The position numbers and the translations under genes were made by a program. From DASRIA01 sp963724065 (GTDB taxonomy: Bacteria > Actinomycetota > Thermoleophilia > Solirubrobacterales > JBBDJG01), in the NCBI GenBank assembly GCA_963724065.1, contig CAVRTB010000001.1:372001-436000 (forward strand): a stretch of DNA of 64,000 bases, written 5' to 3'. Shown one piece after another: positions 24,847-32,884 of this stretch (position 1 is its first letter; each line of letters begins with the position of its first letter). The notes beneath the pieces were generated by a model. It was not told the DNA's origin. It saw only the letters and a list, made by a program, of their open reading frames with translations, and did no database searches.

Positions 24847-25187
24847 AGTCCCGCGGTGCTCAGAGCCCCTTTCGAAATGAAACGCCGCACCCGGATCCGG
24901 CCCAGCACCGGCGCTGGATCGCCACCCGGCTCGTCGCCGGTAGGCACCGCTACCGGCTTCCTCGCCGGGCGACGCCCAGCTTGGTCCTGGACCGTCCCGG
25001 GCACGCCGTCATTCCGAAACGCGCTCTGACGCATCTCGACGATCCGTACGATCCGCGTCACGGTCGTGCCGCGTCGCTGCCTCACGTCGAGCAGCCAGCT
25101 CCTCGGAGCAAAGGTACCGTCGCTCCCGCGCGGCTGCGCCGGCCTTGGACGACCTGACTAGATCTAGGGTCCCGCGGCGAGCCTAGA
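24847..25187. other. Gene-free stretch before padR gene
   Basis: About 340 bp. Frames on both strands are open but match no family. It has a short hairpin GCCGGTAG/CTACCGGC with a 6-base loop (24936-24957) and a CTAGATCTAG palindrome at 25158-25167. No tRNA is seen. Confidence 0.55.
25158..25167. promoter_or_regulatory. Palindrome upstream of PadR gene, candidate operator
   Basis: CTAGATCTAG is a perfect 10-bp palindrome, flanked by GACC and GGTC. It lies 20 bp before the PadR start, where an autoregulatory site would be expected. Confidence 0.35.
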
Positions 25188-25700
25188 ATGGCCTCGGCCA
25201 TCGCGAGCAAGCCCGACAACGACCCCCGCCGGCCCACCGGCCAAGCCGAAGCCGCGCGGGCCGCCGCGGGCGAGGCGGCGCGCGCCGCAGACGCGGTCGA
25301 GCAGGTGCGCAGGGGCCGGCCGTCCGATGTGTTCGGTGGCGAGCTCCGGCGCCGCGACGTCTTCACGGTGCTGGTCTTCCACCTGATCGCCCGCTCGGAA
25401 AGCGGCGCCTCGTACGGCAACCAGCTGATCGAGCAGATCGAGAAGATGACGTCCGGGGCGGTGAGCCTCAATCCCAACACGATGTACCCCCTCCTGCGCG
25501 AGCTCGAGGGGGGCGGGTTCATCGATGGGCGCTGGGAGCACCCGGAGAAGCGCAGCCGGCGGATGTACACGTTGACCGACGCCGGTCGCGAGGAGTACGA
25601 GCGCCTGCGCACCGCGCTCGAGCCGTTCCTCGATCAGATCGTGACGAGCATCACGCTGATCAAGCACGAAATCTATGGCTCACCCGGACGCGGCGCGTAA
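25188..25700 (+). CDS. PadR family transcriptional regulator
   Basis: A 170-residue regulator. An Ala/Glu-rich N-terminal extension (1-45) precedes the PadR winged helix (about 50-125): RRRDVFTVLVFHLIARSE, YGNQLIEQIEKMTSG, LNPNTMYPLLRELEGGGFI and the wing RRMYTLTDAGREEYERLR. The C-terminal helix (LEPFLDQIVTSITLIKHEIYG) should dimerise it. It lies 73 bp upstream of beta-oxidation genes and may control them or an unlinked target. A TAGAAT hexamer overlaps the ATG, so the true start could lie further down, for example GTG at codon 40. Confidence 0.78.
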   Translation: MASAIASKPDNDPRRPTGQAEAARAAAGEAARAADAVEQVRRGRPSDVFGGELRRRDVFTVLVFHLIARSESGASYGNQLIEQIEKMTSGAVSLNPNTMYPLLRELEGGGFIDGRWEHPEKRSRRMYTLTDAGREEYERLRTALEPFLDQIVTSITLIKHEIYGSPGRGA

Positions 25701-25728
25701 CGACCGCGCCCCGACCCCGTTGCCGCCA

Positions 25729-25734
25729 TATACT
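25729..25734 (+). promoter_or_regulatory. -10 box of the hydroxyacyl-CoA dehydrogenase operon
   Basis: TATACT about 40 bp before ATG 25774, with an AAGGAG ribosome site eight bases before the start. The operon therefore has a short normal leader. Confidence 0.5.
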
Positions 25735-25773
25735 CGGCGGCGCTTGCCGTCGATTCGACAAGGAGCCCTTTAG

Positions 25774-26658
25774 ATGTTCGTGTTCAAGACCGCCGTCGTC
25801 GGCGCCGGGACGATGGGCGGCGAGATCGCCCAGACGCTGGCGGCTGCCGACCTGCCCGTGGTGCTCAAGGACGTCGACCAGAAGTTCGTGGACCAGGGAC
25901 TGGAGAAGGCCCGGCAGGTGACCGAGGGTCAGCTCCAGGGCCTCGTGAAGAAGGAGAAGCTGACCGAGGATCAGGCCAGGCAGAAGCTCGAGCACACGGT
26001 GGGCCTGATCACCGGCACGACAACCTACGAAGGCTTCGGAGACGTCGACTTCGTCGTCGAGGCGGTGCCCGAGCGCATCGAGATCAAGCAGCAGGTCTTC
26101 GCCGAGCTGGACGCGGCCACGCCGGGGCATGCGATCCTCGCGAGCAACACGTCGTCGCTTTCGATCACCGACATGGGGGACGCGACGCTGCGGCCCGACA
26201 AGGTCGTCGGCTTCCACTACTTCTACCCTGCCTCGGTGATGCGCCTGATCGAGGTGATCGAGGGCGAGGAGACCTCACCGGAGACCGTGCAGGCCACGAT
26301 CAACTTCGCGCAGCAGATCCGCAAGATGCCGATCCGTTGCGGGGAGGTCCCCGGCTTCGTGGTCAACCGGATCCTCAACTCGGCGGCCAGCGAGATCTGG
26401 CGTTACAAGGACGAGTCCGGTGCGTCCGCGCCGGACATCGACAAGGAGATCGCGGACTCGCGCGTCACGCCGATGGGGCCGTTCTTCCTGAGCGACCTGC
26501 TCGGGCTGGACACGGTGCTCCACGTCGCGGAGCACCTGCACGACTCCTACGGCGACCGGTTCTACGTGTCGCCCGAGATGCAGAGCCTGGTGGCGGCCGG
26601 GAACTTCGGCCAGAAGACCGGCAAGGGTTTCTACGAGCACGGGAAGAACGGGGGCTAG
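25774..26658 (+). CDS. 3-hydroxyacyl-CoA dehydrogenase
   Basis: A 294-residue enzyme with the Rossmann motif VVGAGTMGGEIAQTLA (about 9-24), the catalytic-site strand LASNTSSLSITDM and VVGFHYFYPASVMRLIEVI. The C-terminal dimerisation domain has GFVVNRILNSAASE and TGKGFYEHGK. It oxidises 3-hydroxyacyl-CoA with NAD+. It also carries the internal VVEAVPERIEIKQQVF typical of the FadB family. The next gene begins 5 bp later and has a second 3HCDH C-terminal domain fused to a crotonase, so the two together equal a rearranged FadB. Confidence 0.88.
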   Translation: MFVFKTAVVGAGTMGGEIAQTLAAADLPVVLKDVDQKFVDQGLEKARQVTEGQLQGLVKKEKLTEDQARQKLEHTVGLITGTTTYEGFGDVDFVVEAVPERIEIKQQVFAELDAATPGHAILASNTSSLSITDMGDATLRPDKVVGFHYFYPASVMRLIEVIEGEETSPETVQATINFAQQIRKMPIRCGEVPGFVVNRILNSAASEIWRYKDESGASAPDIDKEIADSRVTPMGPFFLSDLLGLDTVLHVAEHLHDSYGDRFYVSPEMQSLVAAGNFGQKTGKGFYEHGKNGG

Positions 26659-26663
26659 CCGAG

Positions 26664-27767
26664 ATGGAGCAAGCAACTGCACAGACCGGCGCGATCGTCG
26701 AGCGCTTCACGTTGAAGGCGTTCATCGAGGCGTGCCTCGTGCTCGAGGAGGGCGTCTCGAGCCTGCGGGAGATAGAGACGGGCATGATGATGGGCGCCGG
26801 CATCCTGCCCGGCCCCTTCGCGCGCGCCGACGACCGGGGCCTCGATCAGATGCTCGCGGCGATCGAGCGTGCCGAATCGGAGTGGGGCGAGCGCTTCGCG
26901 CCCCCCTTGATCCTGAGGCGCCTCGTGTCACAGGGCCGCCTCGGCAAGAAGACCGGTCAGGGGTTCTTCCCCTATCCGCAGCCGGACGCGGACTTCGACC
27001 AGAAGGAGACGGTGCTGCTCGAGACGCGCGGCGAGGTCGCGATCATCTGGCTGAACCGCCCGCCCGCGAATCCGCTCAGCCCACAGGTGATCACGGAGTT
27101 CGGCGAGGTCTGGAAGCACTGCCACGAGAGCTCGCGGATCCGCTCCGTCGTGATCGCGTCGAGCAACATCTTCACGTTCTCCGCCGGTGCCGACATCAAG
27201 GAGTTCACGAAGATGGATGCCTCTGGCGGCGCAGGGCTGCTCGACTCCGGCCACGCGATGCTGCGCGAGATGGAGCACTCGAGCACGACCACGATCGCCG
27301 CCGTGAACAGCATCGCCTTCGGGGGCGGGTGTGAGCTGTCGATGGCGTGCGACTTCCGCCTCGCGGCCGAGTCGGCGACGTTCGGCCAGCCCGAGATCAA
27401 CCTCGGGATCATCCCCGGCTTCGGCGGGACGCAGCGGCTGCCGCGGCTCGTCGGGGAGGCAAAGGCGCTCGAGATGAACCTGACCGGCGACGCGATCTCG
27501 GCCGAGGAGGCCTACCGCGTCGGGCTCGCTCACGCCGTGGTGCCCGACGAAGAACTGCTGGACACGGCCCTGAACTGGGCGCGCAAGCTGGCCGGTCAGC
27601 CGCCGATCGCGATCGAGCAGATCAAGCAGGTCTCGAACAACGGTGACCTCGACGAGGGCATCGCAGCCGAGAAGCGCGGCTTTGCCACCGCCTTCGGCTC
27701 GGAGGACGCGAAGGAGGGCATCTCCGCATTCATCCAGAAGCGCAAGGCGAGCTTCAAGGGAAAGTGA
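26664..27767 (+). CDS. 3HCDH C-terminal domain fused to enoyl-CoA hydratase
   Basis: A 367-residue protein. Residues about 10-110 are a stand-alone 3HCDH C-terminal domain (RFTLKAFIEACLVLEEGVSS, GILPGPFARADDRGLDQML and TGQGFFPYP) with no Rossmann domain. Residues about 115-365 are a crotonase: SAGADIKEF for the oxyanion hole, AFGGGCELSMACD, and FGQPEINLGIIPGFGGTQRL with the two glutamates typical of hydratases. It lies 5 bp after the HAD gene. Compared with E. coli FadB (hydratase first, then HAD), the hydratase here is at the C-terminus and the chain is split. Confidence 0.85.
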   Translation: MEQATAQTGAIVERFTLKAFIEACLVLEEGVSSLREIETGMMMGAGILPGPFARADDRGLDQMLAAIERAESEWGERFAPPLILRRLVSQGRLGKKTGQGFFPYPQPDADFDQKETVLLETRGEVAIIWLNRPPANPLSPQVITEFGEVWKHCHESSRIRSVVIASSNIFTFSAGADIKEFTKMDASGGAGLLDSGHAMLREMEHSSTTTIAAVNSIAFGGGCELSMACDFRLAAESATFGQPEINLGIIPGFGGTQRLPRLVGEAKALEMNLTGDAISAEEAYRVGLAHAVVPDEELLDTALNWARKLAGQPPIAIEQIKQVSNNGDLDEGIAAEKRGFATAFGSEDAKEGISAFIQKRKASFKGK

Positions 27768-27792
27768 GCAGTTCGCAGTCGGCAGACTGCCG

Positions 27793-28527
27793 ATGAGCAT
27801 CGATCGCCTAGCCGAGTTGATCAACTCGTCGGGCTCCACCGTCGCCCTCACCGGCGCCGGCATCTCCGTTCCCTCGGGCATCCCCGACTTCCGGTCCCCG
27901 GGAACCGGCATCTGGGAGAACGTCGATCCGATGGAGGTCGCGCACATCGACGTGTTCCTCAACGAGCCCGCCCGCTTCTGGTCCTACTACCGCCCGCGGT
28001 TCGGAATGCTCGCGGACAAGCAGCCGAACGCGGCGCACCGCGTGCTCGCCGAGCTCGAGACGCGTGGCATGCTCGACGCGGTCATCACGCAGAACATCGA
28101 CACCTTGCACAGGCGTGCGGGATCGCGGCGGGTGATCGAGGTGCACGGGACCATCGACACGGCGTCCTGCTGGCGGTGCGGGGAGACCTACCCGTCCGCG
28201 CGCGTGGAGTCACTGTTCGACGCCGACGGGATCGCGCGCTGCTCGTGTGACGGTGCCGTCAAGCCGGACGTGGTGCTGTTCGGCGAGATGTTGCCCGAGG
28301 ACGCGATGCACGAGGCGCAGGCGCTGTGCGCCGGCGCCGACCTGCTGCTCTGCGTGGGCAGCTCGCTCGAGGTCTACCCCGTGGCGGGGTTGCCGAGCGT
28401 GACCCGTTCCGCGGGTGGTTCGGTGGCGATCGTCACCAAGGGGCCCACTCCATACGACGGTGATGCGGCGGTGCGCCTCGAGGGCGACGTGGTCGACGAG
28501 CTGGAGGCGTTGCTGCGCCTGTTGTGA
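27793..28527 (+). CDS. cobB: NAD-dependent protein deacylase (sirtuin)
   Basis: A 244-residue Sir2 family enzyme: GAGISVPSGIPDFRS (NAD binding), TQNIDTLH, catalytic H in VIEVHG, a zinc ribbon CWRCG...CSC, then GEMLPEDAM and GSSLEVYPVAGLP. It removes acyl groups from lysines using NAD+, and in bacteria commonly activates acyl-CoA synthetases, which fits its place after beta-oxidation genes. The zinc ribbon's last pair is CSC, slightly unlike the standard CxxC. The start overlaps a CGGCAG-A-CTGCCG palindrome. Confidence 0.87.
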   Translation: MSIDRLAELINSSGSTVALTGAGISVPSGIPDFRSPGTGIWENVDPMEVAHIDVFLNEPARFWSYYRPRFGMLADKQPNAAHRVLAELETRGMLDAVITQNIDTLHRRAGSRRVIEVHGTIDTASCWRCGETYPSARVESLFDADGIARCSCDGAVKPDVVLFGEMLPEDAMHEAQALCAGADLLLCVGSSLEVYPVAGLPSVTRSAGGSVAIVTKGPTPYDGDAAVRLEGDVVDELEALLRLL

Positions 28528-28976
28528 GCCGGGTCGTGATCGCCGAGCGCGTCGTCCATGCGCCGCTGGAGGCGTTGTTCGCCTACCTCGCGGATCTCGA
28601 GCAGCACTGGCAGCTCGCGGACCGCTTCATCGAGGTCGTGAGCCTCGAGCGCCCGCCGGAAGGAGGGCCCGCGGTGGGCGGAGTCGTCCGCCTCCGGGGC
28701 CCGCTCGGCCTCGGGCGCAGCGCGCGCACGCGCGTCAGCGAGACCCGGCCGCCAACCCGCCTGTCGGGAAGGGCCGCGGTCGGGCGCCGCACGAGCGCAC
28801 GGGTGACGTGGACGTTGCGGCCCTCGGGCGCCGGCACGGCGGTCCGGCTCGAGGCTGTCGTCGAACGCGCGGGCATCCTCGACGCGATCCTCCTCGCCGT
28901 CGGCGGGCGGGCCTGGATGCAACGGCGCTTCGGCGCTCTGCTCGAGACGCTCGGGCGCCGCGCGGCGCCCGGCTGA
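28524..28976 (+). CDS. SRPBCC/START-like protein
   Basis: A 150-residue protein of the SRPBCC (Bet v1/START-like) fold: N-terminal strand VVIAERVVHAPLEALFAYLADLEQHWQL, a central beta sheet, and the closing helix RRFGALLETLGRR. These folds bind hydrophobic ligands or act as cyclases. The specific ligand is unknown. GTG 28524 overlaps the sirtuin stop by 4 bp, indicating coupling. Confidence 0.68.
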   Translation: MSRVVIAERVVHAPLEALFAYLADLEQHWQLADRFIEVVSLERPPEGGPAVGGVVRLRGPLGLGRSARTRVSETRPPTRLSGRAAVGRRTSARVTWTLRPSGAGTAVRLEAVVERAGILDAILLAVGGRAWMQRRFGALLETLGRRAAPG

Positions 28977-28977
28977 C

Positions 28978-29811
28978 TCAGGTGTGACGCCGGCGCCGGA
29001 CCGTTCGCTCGAGCTCGGCCACCATCTTCCGGAGCTGGTCGACGTGCTCACCGGCAAGGCCGGTGGACAGCGCGGCACGACCGAGGGCGCCGGCTCCCTC
29101 CACATGACGCGTCGCCGTGTCGGTCGCCGTGTCGTCTCGCTCGAGCTCCGCCGCCAGGGCCTCCGCCGCCGCGCGTGCCTGCAACGCGGCCTCGACGTGG
29201 CGCCCGGCATCGAGGTCGAGCCGTGCGCGCAGCAGTAGCTCCTCGCTCGGAAAGCCGCGCGGGCGTCGCCCGGTGAGGATCCCGGCGAGCTGCTCCTCGG
29301 GAGAAAGCACCCGCCGGCGTACCCGCGCACCACGGTCGGACGGCATCAGCAGCGCCTCGTTCCATGCGCCGTTGACGAGCTCGGCGCCGCTGCCGTAGCC
29401 GAGCCTCACCCGCAGCGCCTGACCGCCATCGACGTCGCGCGCGTGCGGGTCCCAGGCCGCTACCCGGTACGCGGCGACCACGACGTTGACGTGGTCGATC
29501 GCCCACTTGACCTCTTGGTCAGCCTCGTCGCCCCGTCCGCCGCACCCGCCGAGCCACGCGCGCGCCTGCTCCTCACCCGCGAACTCCTCCGCGTCGATCA
29601 CGGTCACCCGCGTGATCGGCACGGCCTCCGGTTGCGCGTCGCCGGGCGCAAGCACGGCGGGTCGTCTCCGCCTCAGTCGCGAGGCGCGCGGCGCGTGCAG
29701 GGCGCTGAAGACGACCACCGCGCGATCCTCACCGTCAGGCCCGCGTTCGAGGTAGCGGCCGTCAGGCGGGCCGAGCGCAAACGGGAAGTCGAGTTGTGAG
29801 AACCGGAACAG
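28978..29811 (-). CDS. Unrecognised actinobacterial protein, start uncertain
   Basis: A protein of about 277 residues if it begins at CTG 29811, where the conserved-looking N-terminus LFRFSQLDFPFALGPPDGRYLERG lies. No ATG, GTG or TTG is found upstream in frame, and the first normal start is GTG 29718 (246 residues), which would lose that segment. A central region (PITRVTVIDAEEF, then EVKWAIDHVNVVVAAYRVAAWDP) and an Ala/Glu-rich C-terminal coiled coil (HVEAALQARAAAEALAAELE) follow. It lies 28 bp after the large wall hydrolase and may be co-transcribed. I do not recognise a family. Confidence 0.55.
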   Translation of the reverse strand: MFRFSQLDFPFALGPPDGRYLERGPDGEDRAVVVFSALHAPRASRLRRRRPAVLAPGDAQPEAVPITRVTVIDAEEFAGEEQARAWLGGCGGRGDEADQEVKWAIDHVNVVVAAYRVAAWDPHARDVDGGQALRVRLGYGSGAELVNGAWNEALLMPSDRGARVRRRVLSPEEQLAGILTGRRPRGFPSEELLLRARLDLDAGRHVEAALQARAAAEALAAELERDDTATDTATRHVEGAGALGRAALSTGLAGEHVDQLRKMVAELERTVRRRRHT

Positions 29812-29839
29812 CTGCCGGTGGGGCGCCGTGGCGGCCGGT

Positions 29840-32251
29840 CTACTCGCCCAAGTGGGCTTGGCTCGAACGCTGGCGCGAGGAGCGCTTGCGCTTGACCTTG
29901 ATGGAGTACTTCGACGGCGTCGTGCGAACCACCGGGTTCTTGATGTCGGCGATTCGGTCGACGAAGCGGTCCCATTGGTTCGCAGACAGGATCCGCCGTG
30001 CCGCGCGGCCGAGCTTGGCATTCGAGCCCAGCAGCGGCCGGTAGCCGACGTGGATGTGGTCGGCGTGGTCGCCCATCGCATATGTGGAGCCGCCCAGATC
30101 CATCAGGGAGATGATCTGGCTCGGCTGCATCGGGCCCTGGAGCGTCATCAGCTTGCGCACGGTGGTCTCCGTGATCGAGCCGCGACCCTGGTGCCCGAGA
30201 ATCGGCGTGTCGTTGATCTTCGCGATGTCGATCGCGTTCCCCGAGCTGTGGTGCGAGACGTTGCCGGATGCCGTGTAGTAGCCGTGGCCGCACTTGAGCG
30301 AGGTGACGGTGGGGCGGAGGCCGGAGGCGGCGAGGAACTCGAGCGCCGCCAGCACGCGGCGGTCGACCTGGCCGGTGCGGATGTCGAGACGCCCGCATGG
30401 GTAGATGTCGATGTCCGAGTTCGCCAGGACGCGGCGGGTGAGCTCGTCCTTCGACATGAGCAGCACCTGACCGACGCCCGCGTCGTTCACCAGCGCGTTC
30501 TTGCCCGCGGCCCGGTAGATCGCGGTCGCCTCGAGCAGCTTCCAGCCGTCGAGGATCGGCTTCGGGTCGATCCGCGGGGCACCGCGGCCGGCGGGGCGCA
30601 GAGAGAAGTTGAGGTGCGGGCCGAGCTTGGAGCCGGGACCCTCCTCGATCTTGCCGATGCGGCCGAGGACGGTGCCGCCGATGACCTTCGACCCCTTCTT
30701 GAGGGTCTTGAGCTTGACTTCAGACGGCTTGAGCCTCAGCACCTTGCTGAAGTAGACCTTGAAGACCTCGAAGCCGGCCTCGTCCAGGAGCTGCCCGGTC
30801 TGCTCGGCGGTATCACGGTTGCCGGGGCGGCTCGGGTCGGCGAACAGCCGCTCCTTCTCGATCTCCGCCTGCTCGGCGACGCCGGTTGCGGAGCTGACGT
30901 CGGCCGCCTGGACGCCGGCGGGGTCGCCGGCCGGGTCACGCTCGACCTTTTGCACACCCGCGCTCGCGGGGGCATCGGGCTTCGGCAGCTTGTCGTCCCG
31001 GCCCGACCGCGAGGAGCGCGCGGCCCGGAACTCGTCGCGCACGCGGTGGTCGTCGAAGCTCTTCGGGACCGGGTAGCGCTTCGCCACCTTCGCGAGGTGT
31101 GCGTACGTGTAGCGGTTGCCGTAGACGTCCTGAAGGATGATGAACCGGCCGAGCTTGCGGCTCACGCCGACCTTCTTGACGACGCCGTCGTTGACGGCGA
31201 TCGCCGGGGCGCCGCGGCGTGCGTAGATGTTGATCGAGCGACGCCGGTCGTTCGACTCGACGATCTTCGCAGCGTTGTGGTTGCGGCGGACCTTCTTGCC
31301 GAGGCGACGTAGTTCGCGCTCGGCGAGGTCGTCGGCATAACGCGCGCGGGCGTGCACGGGGAAGTGACCCTGGGTGAGCCCCGTGAGCGAGCCCACGAGG
31401 TCGGCCGGCAGACCGGAGATCAGGCGCGCGCGCATCATCACGGAGTCGACATACCAGTCGGCGTGGTTGTAAGCAAAGATCGCGCGGCGAAGGTCGTCGT
31501 CTGCGCCGGCCGCCTTGAGGTAGCGCGCCGCGGCGAAGATCGCGTCCACGGGGTTGTACGGGTCGCGCTCGCCGTCCTTGTTCGCGTCGGTGCCGTACAT
31601 GCGCCACGACGACGGGATGAACTGCATCCATCCGAGCGCACCGGCCGAAGACACGTTCAGGTTGCGCCCGTAGTCCGTCTCGATCTCGTTGATCGCGGCG
31701 AGCACTTCCCAGCGGATGCCGTACTGCGTTCCGGCTGCCTGGTAGATCGGGAGAAGGAAGGGCGGGATGCGGAACTTGCTGATCACGAAGTTGGGGACGC
31801 CGACGGGCGCCGGACCCGGAAGGCCGAGCGTGAGCGTCGGGTTGTCGCGCGTAGGCGAACCGTCGAGGCGGCGAATCGCGCCGGGCTTCGTGCGCTTGCG
31901 CTTCTTCGGCTTCGCCTTCTCGCCCTCCTCGAGGAACTCACCGGGAGCGGGCGCCTTGTCGGTCTCGGGCTTGTCCGCCGTGTCGTCGCCGCCGTTGTCG
32001 GGAGCGGGCGCAGTCGCGGGAGCGGACGGCCCGCCGTCCTCGACCTTCTTGATCGGAGCGCTGAGCTCCGGGAGCTGGATCGCGTCGGGCGGCGTTCCCG
32101 GGGGCACGTCGACCGTGGTCACGACTTCCTGCCCGCCGACCAGGGTGATCGTGATCGTGCGCAGCTCCGCAAGCGCCGGGAACGCGGCAATGCTGAAGCC
32201 GGCGACGAAAAGGGTCACCGTCAGCATGCTGAAGAGGATCTTCCGCTTCAT
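29840..32251 (-). CDS. Large exported wall hydrolase: transglycosylase, degenerate LytM, M15-like peptidase
   Basis: An 803-residue exported protein. Signal peptide (1-28); Pro/Asp/Lys-rich linker (about 55-130); SLT_2/MltB-like transglycosylase (about 155-300) with EIETDYGRNLNVSSAGALGW and MQFIPSSWRMYG, catalytic Glu near 191. A LytM-like domain (about 335-565) has lost most zinc ligands: INIYARRGAPAIAVNDG lacks the H and D, and GPHLNFSLRP has Asn for the second His. A C-terminal M15/LAS-like metallopeptidase (about 620-760) has SHHSSGNAIDIAKI and HADHIHVGY. ATG 32251 is chosen to give a normal signal peptide. It sits behind a long leader. It should cut both glycan strands and peptides. Confidence 0.82.
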   Translation of the reverse strand: MKRKILFSMLTVTLFVAGFSIAAFPALAELRTITITLVGGQEVVTTVDVPPGTPPDAIQLPELSAPIKKVEDGGPSAPATAPAPDNGGDDTADKPETDKAPAPGEFLEEGEKAKPKKRKRTKPGAIRRLDGSPTRDNPTLTLGLPGPAPVGVPNFVISKFRIPPFLLPIYQAAGTQYGIRWEVLAAINEIETDYGRNLNVSSAGALGWMQFIPSSWRMYGTDANKDGERDPYNPVDAIFAAARYLKAAGADDDLRRAIFAYNHADWYVDSVMMRARLISGLPADLVGSLTGLTQGHFPVHARARYADDLAERELRRLGKKVRRNHNAAKIVESNDRRRSINIYARRGAPAIAVNDGVVKKVGVSRKLGRFIILQDVYGNRYTYAHLAKVAKRYPVPKSFDDHRVRDEFRAARSSRSGRDDKLPKPDAPASAGVQKVERDPAGDPAGVQAADVSSATGVAEQAEIEKERLFADPSRPGNRDTAEQTGQLLDEAGFEVFKVYFSKVLRLKPSEVKLKTLKKGSKVIGGTVLGRIGKIEEGPGSKLGPHLNFSLRPAGRGAPRIDPKPILDGWKLLEATAIYRAAGKNALVNDAGVGQVLLMSKDELTRRVLANSDIDIYPCGRLDIRTGQVDRRVLAALEFLAASGLRPTVTSLKCGHGYYTASGNVSHHSSGNAIDIAKINDTPILGHQGRGSITETTVRKLMTLQGPMQPSQIISLMDLGGSTYAMGDHADHIHVGYRPLLGSNAKLGRAARRILSANQWDRFVDRIADIKNPVVRTTPSKYSIKVKRKRSSRQRSSQAHLGE

Positions 32252-32479
32252 CTTGTTACCGAGCCTCGCTCTGCGCGCCGTGTTGACATCCCGCACCCTC
32301 GTGGGGCGCCGGGAACGTACTGCAAGAGAGGGTCACGCTACCTACCGGGCCCCAGCCTTGCAACGCTGAACCGTCCACTGCACGCAGGCGAAGTACGCCG
32401 ACGGCAGTCCCCTGCCTCAATCTCGGTGCCTCCCACGTGGTCATGATAGTTGGATCGGCTTGGTTGCGTGGTACTTGAC

Positions 32480-32501
32480 AAAAAAACGCGCACCGATGCG
32501 C
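32480..32501 (-). terminator. Intrinsic terminator-like hairpin
   Basis: On the minus strand GCGCA-TCGG-TGCGC forms a 5-bp hairpin with a tetraloop, followed by G and seven T residues. No minus-strand gene lies upstream of it before the divergent plus-strand gene. It would therefore end a short non-coding transcript or act as an attenuator. Confidence 0.5.
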
Positions 32502-32621
32502 CAATTGCACCGGTACGCCGTATGCCTGCATTGATCGACCCCATGACCGCCTGACTTGAGTGATCCGCGCGGGACTTAATCCTCCGTTGACCGGGTGTGT
32601 GGGGGCGAGCGATCTGGGCGT

Positions 32622-32635
32622 ATCGGTCGACCGAT
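32622..32635. promoter_or_regulatory. 14-bp perfect palindrome, candidate operator
   Basis: ATCGGTCGACCGAT is fully self-complementary and lies in the divergent intergenic region, 250 bp from the phasin-like start. The size suits a TetR/MarR-type site. No candidate regulator gene is adjacent. Confidence 0.35.
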
Positions 32636-32884
32636 CGGGCGAGCGCCCGCGAGACGGTGTCTCCGCAAAGGCCTCCACCTGCCTAACCCTCGAGTCTGGG
32701 TAGAGACTTTCGACGGTCTTCGCGCGGGTCGATCGCGGGGCTCGGGCGACAGCCTTCGCCGATCGCAGCTTCTGTGCCCGGCGGATTGCGCTAGCGTCCC
32801 GAATGCGCCCGGGTCGCCCCTCGAGGCCGCAAACCGGCACCACTTCCCGCAAGGAACCCCATCCCCCGGAGGGAGTCCATATAT

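Larger units (their letters stand above)
32252..32884. other. Long intergenic region between divergent genes
   Basis: About 630 bp between the divergent wall-hydrolase and phasin-like genes, the longest gene-free stretch here. It includes a TATCAT -10 on the minus strand near 32443-32448, an intrinsic-terminator-like hairpin at 32480-32501, and a 14-bp palindrome at 32622-32635. The remainder is not coding as far as I can tell. The minus-strand leader from about 32436 to 32251 would be some 185 bases and could be structured. Confidence 0.55.

Noticed and set aside
24816..25157. Open frames on both strands between the sulfotransferase and padR genes
   Set aside because: No recognisable domains, poor start sites and mutual overlap; treated as non-coding.
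32471..32505. Plus-strand promoter from TTGACA at 32475
   Set aside because: No acceptable -10 hexamer at 16-18 bp; the A-run is better explained as the minus-strand terminator T-run.
32256..32852. A 198-codon open frame on the minus strand in the long intergenic region
   Set aside because: It crosses the terminator-like hairpin and promoter-like sequences, has no ribosome site and no family resemblance; GC-rich sequence gives such frames by chance.
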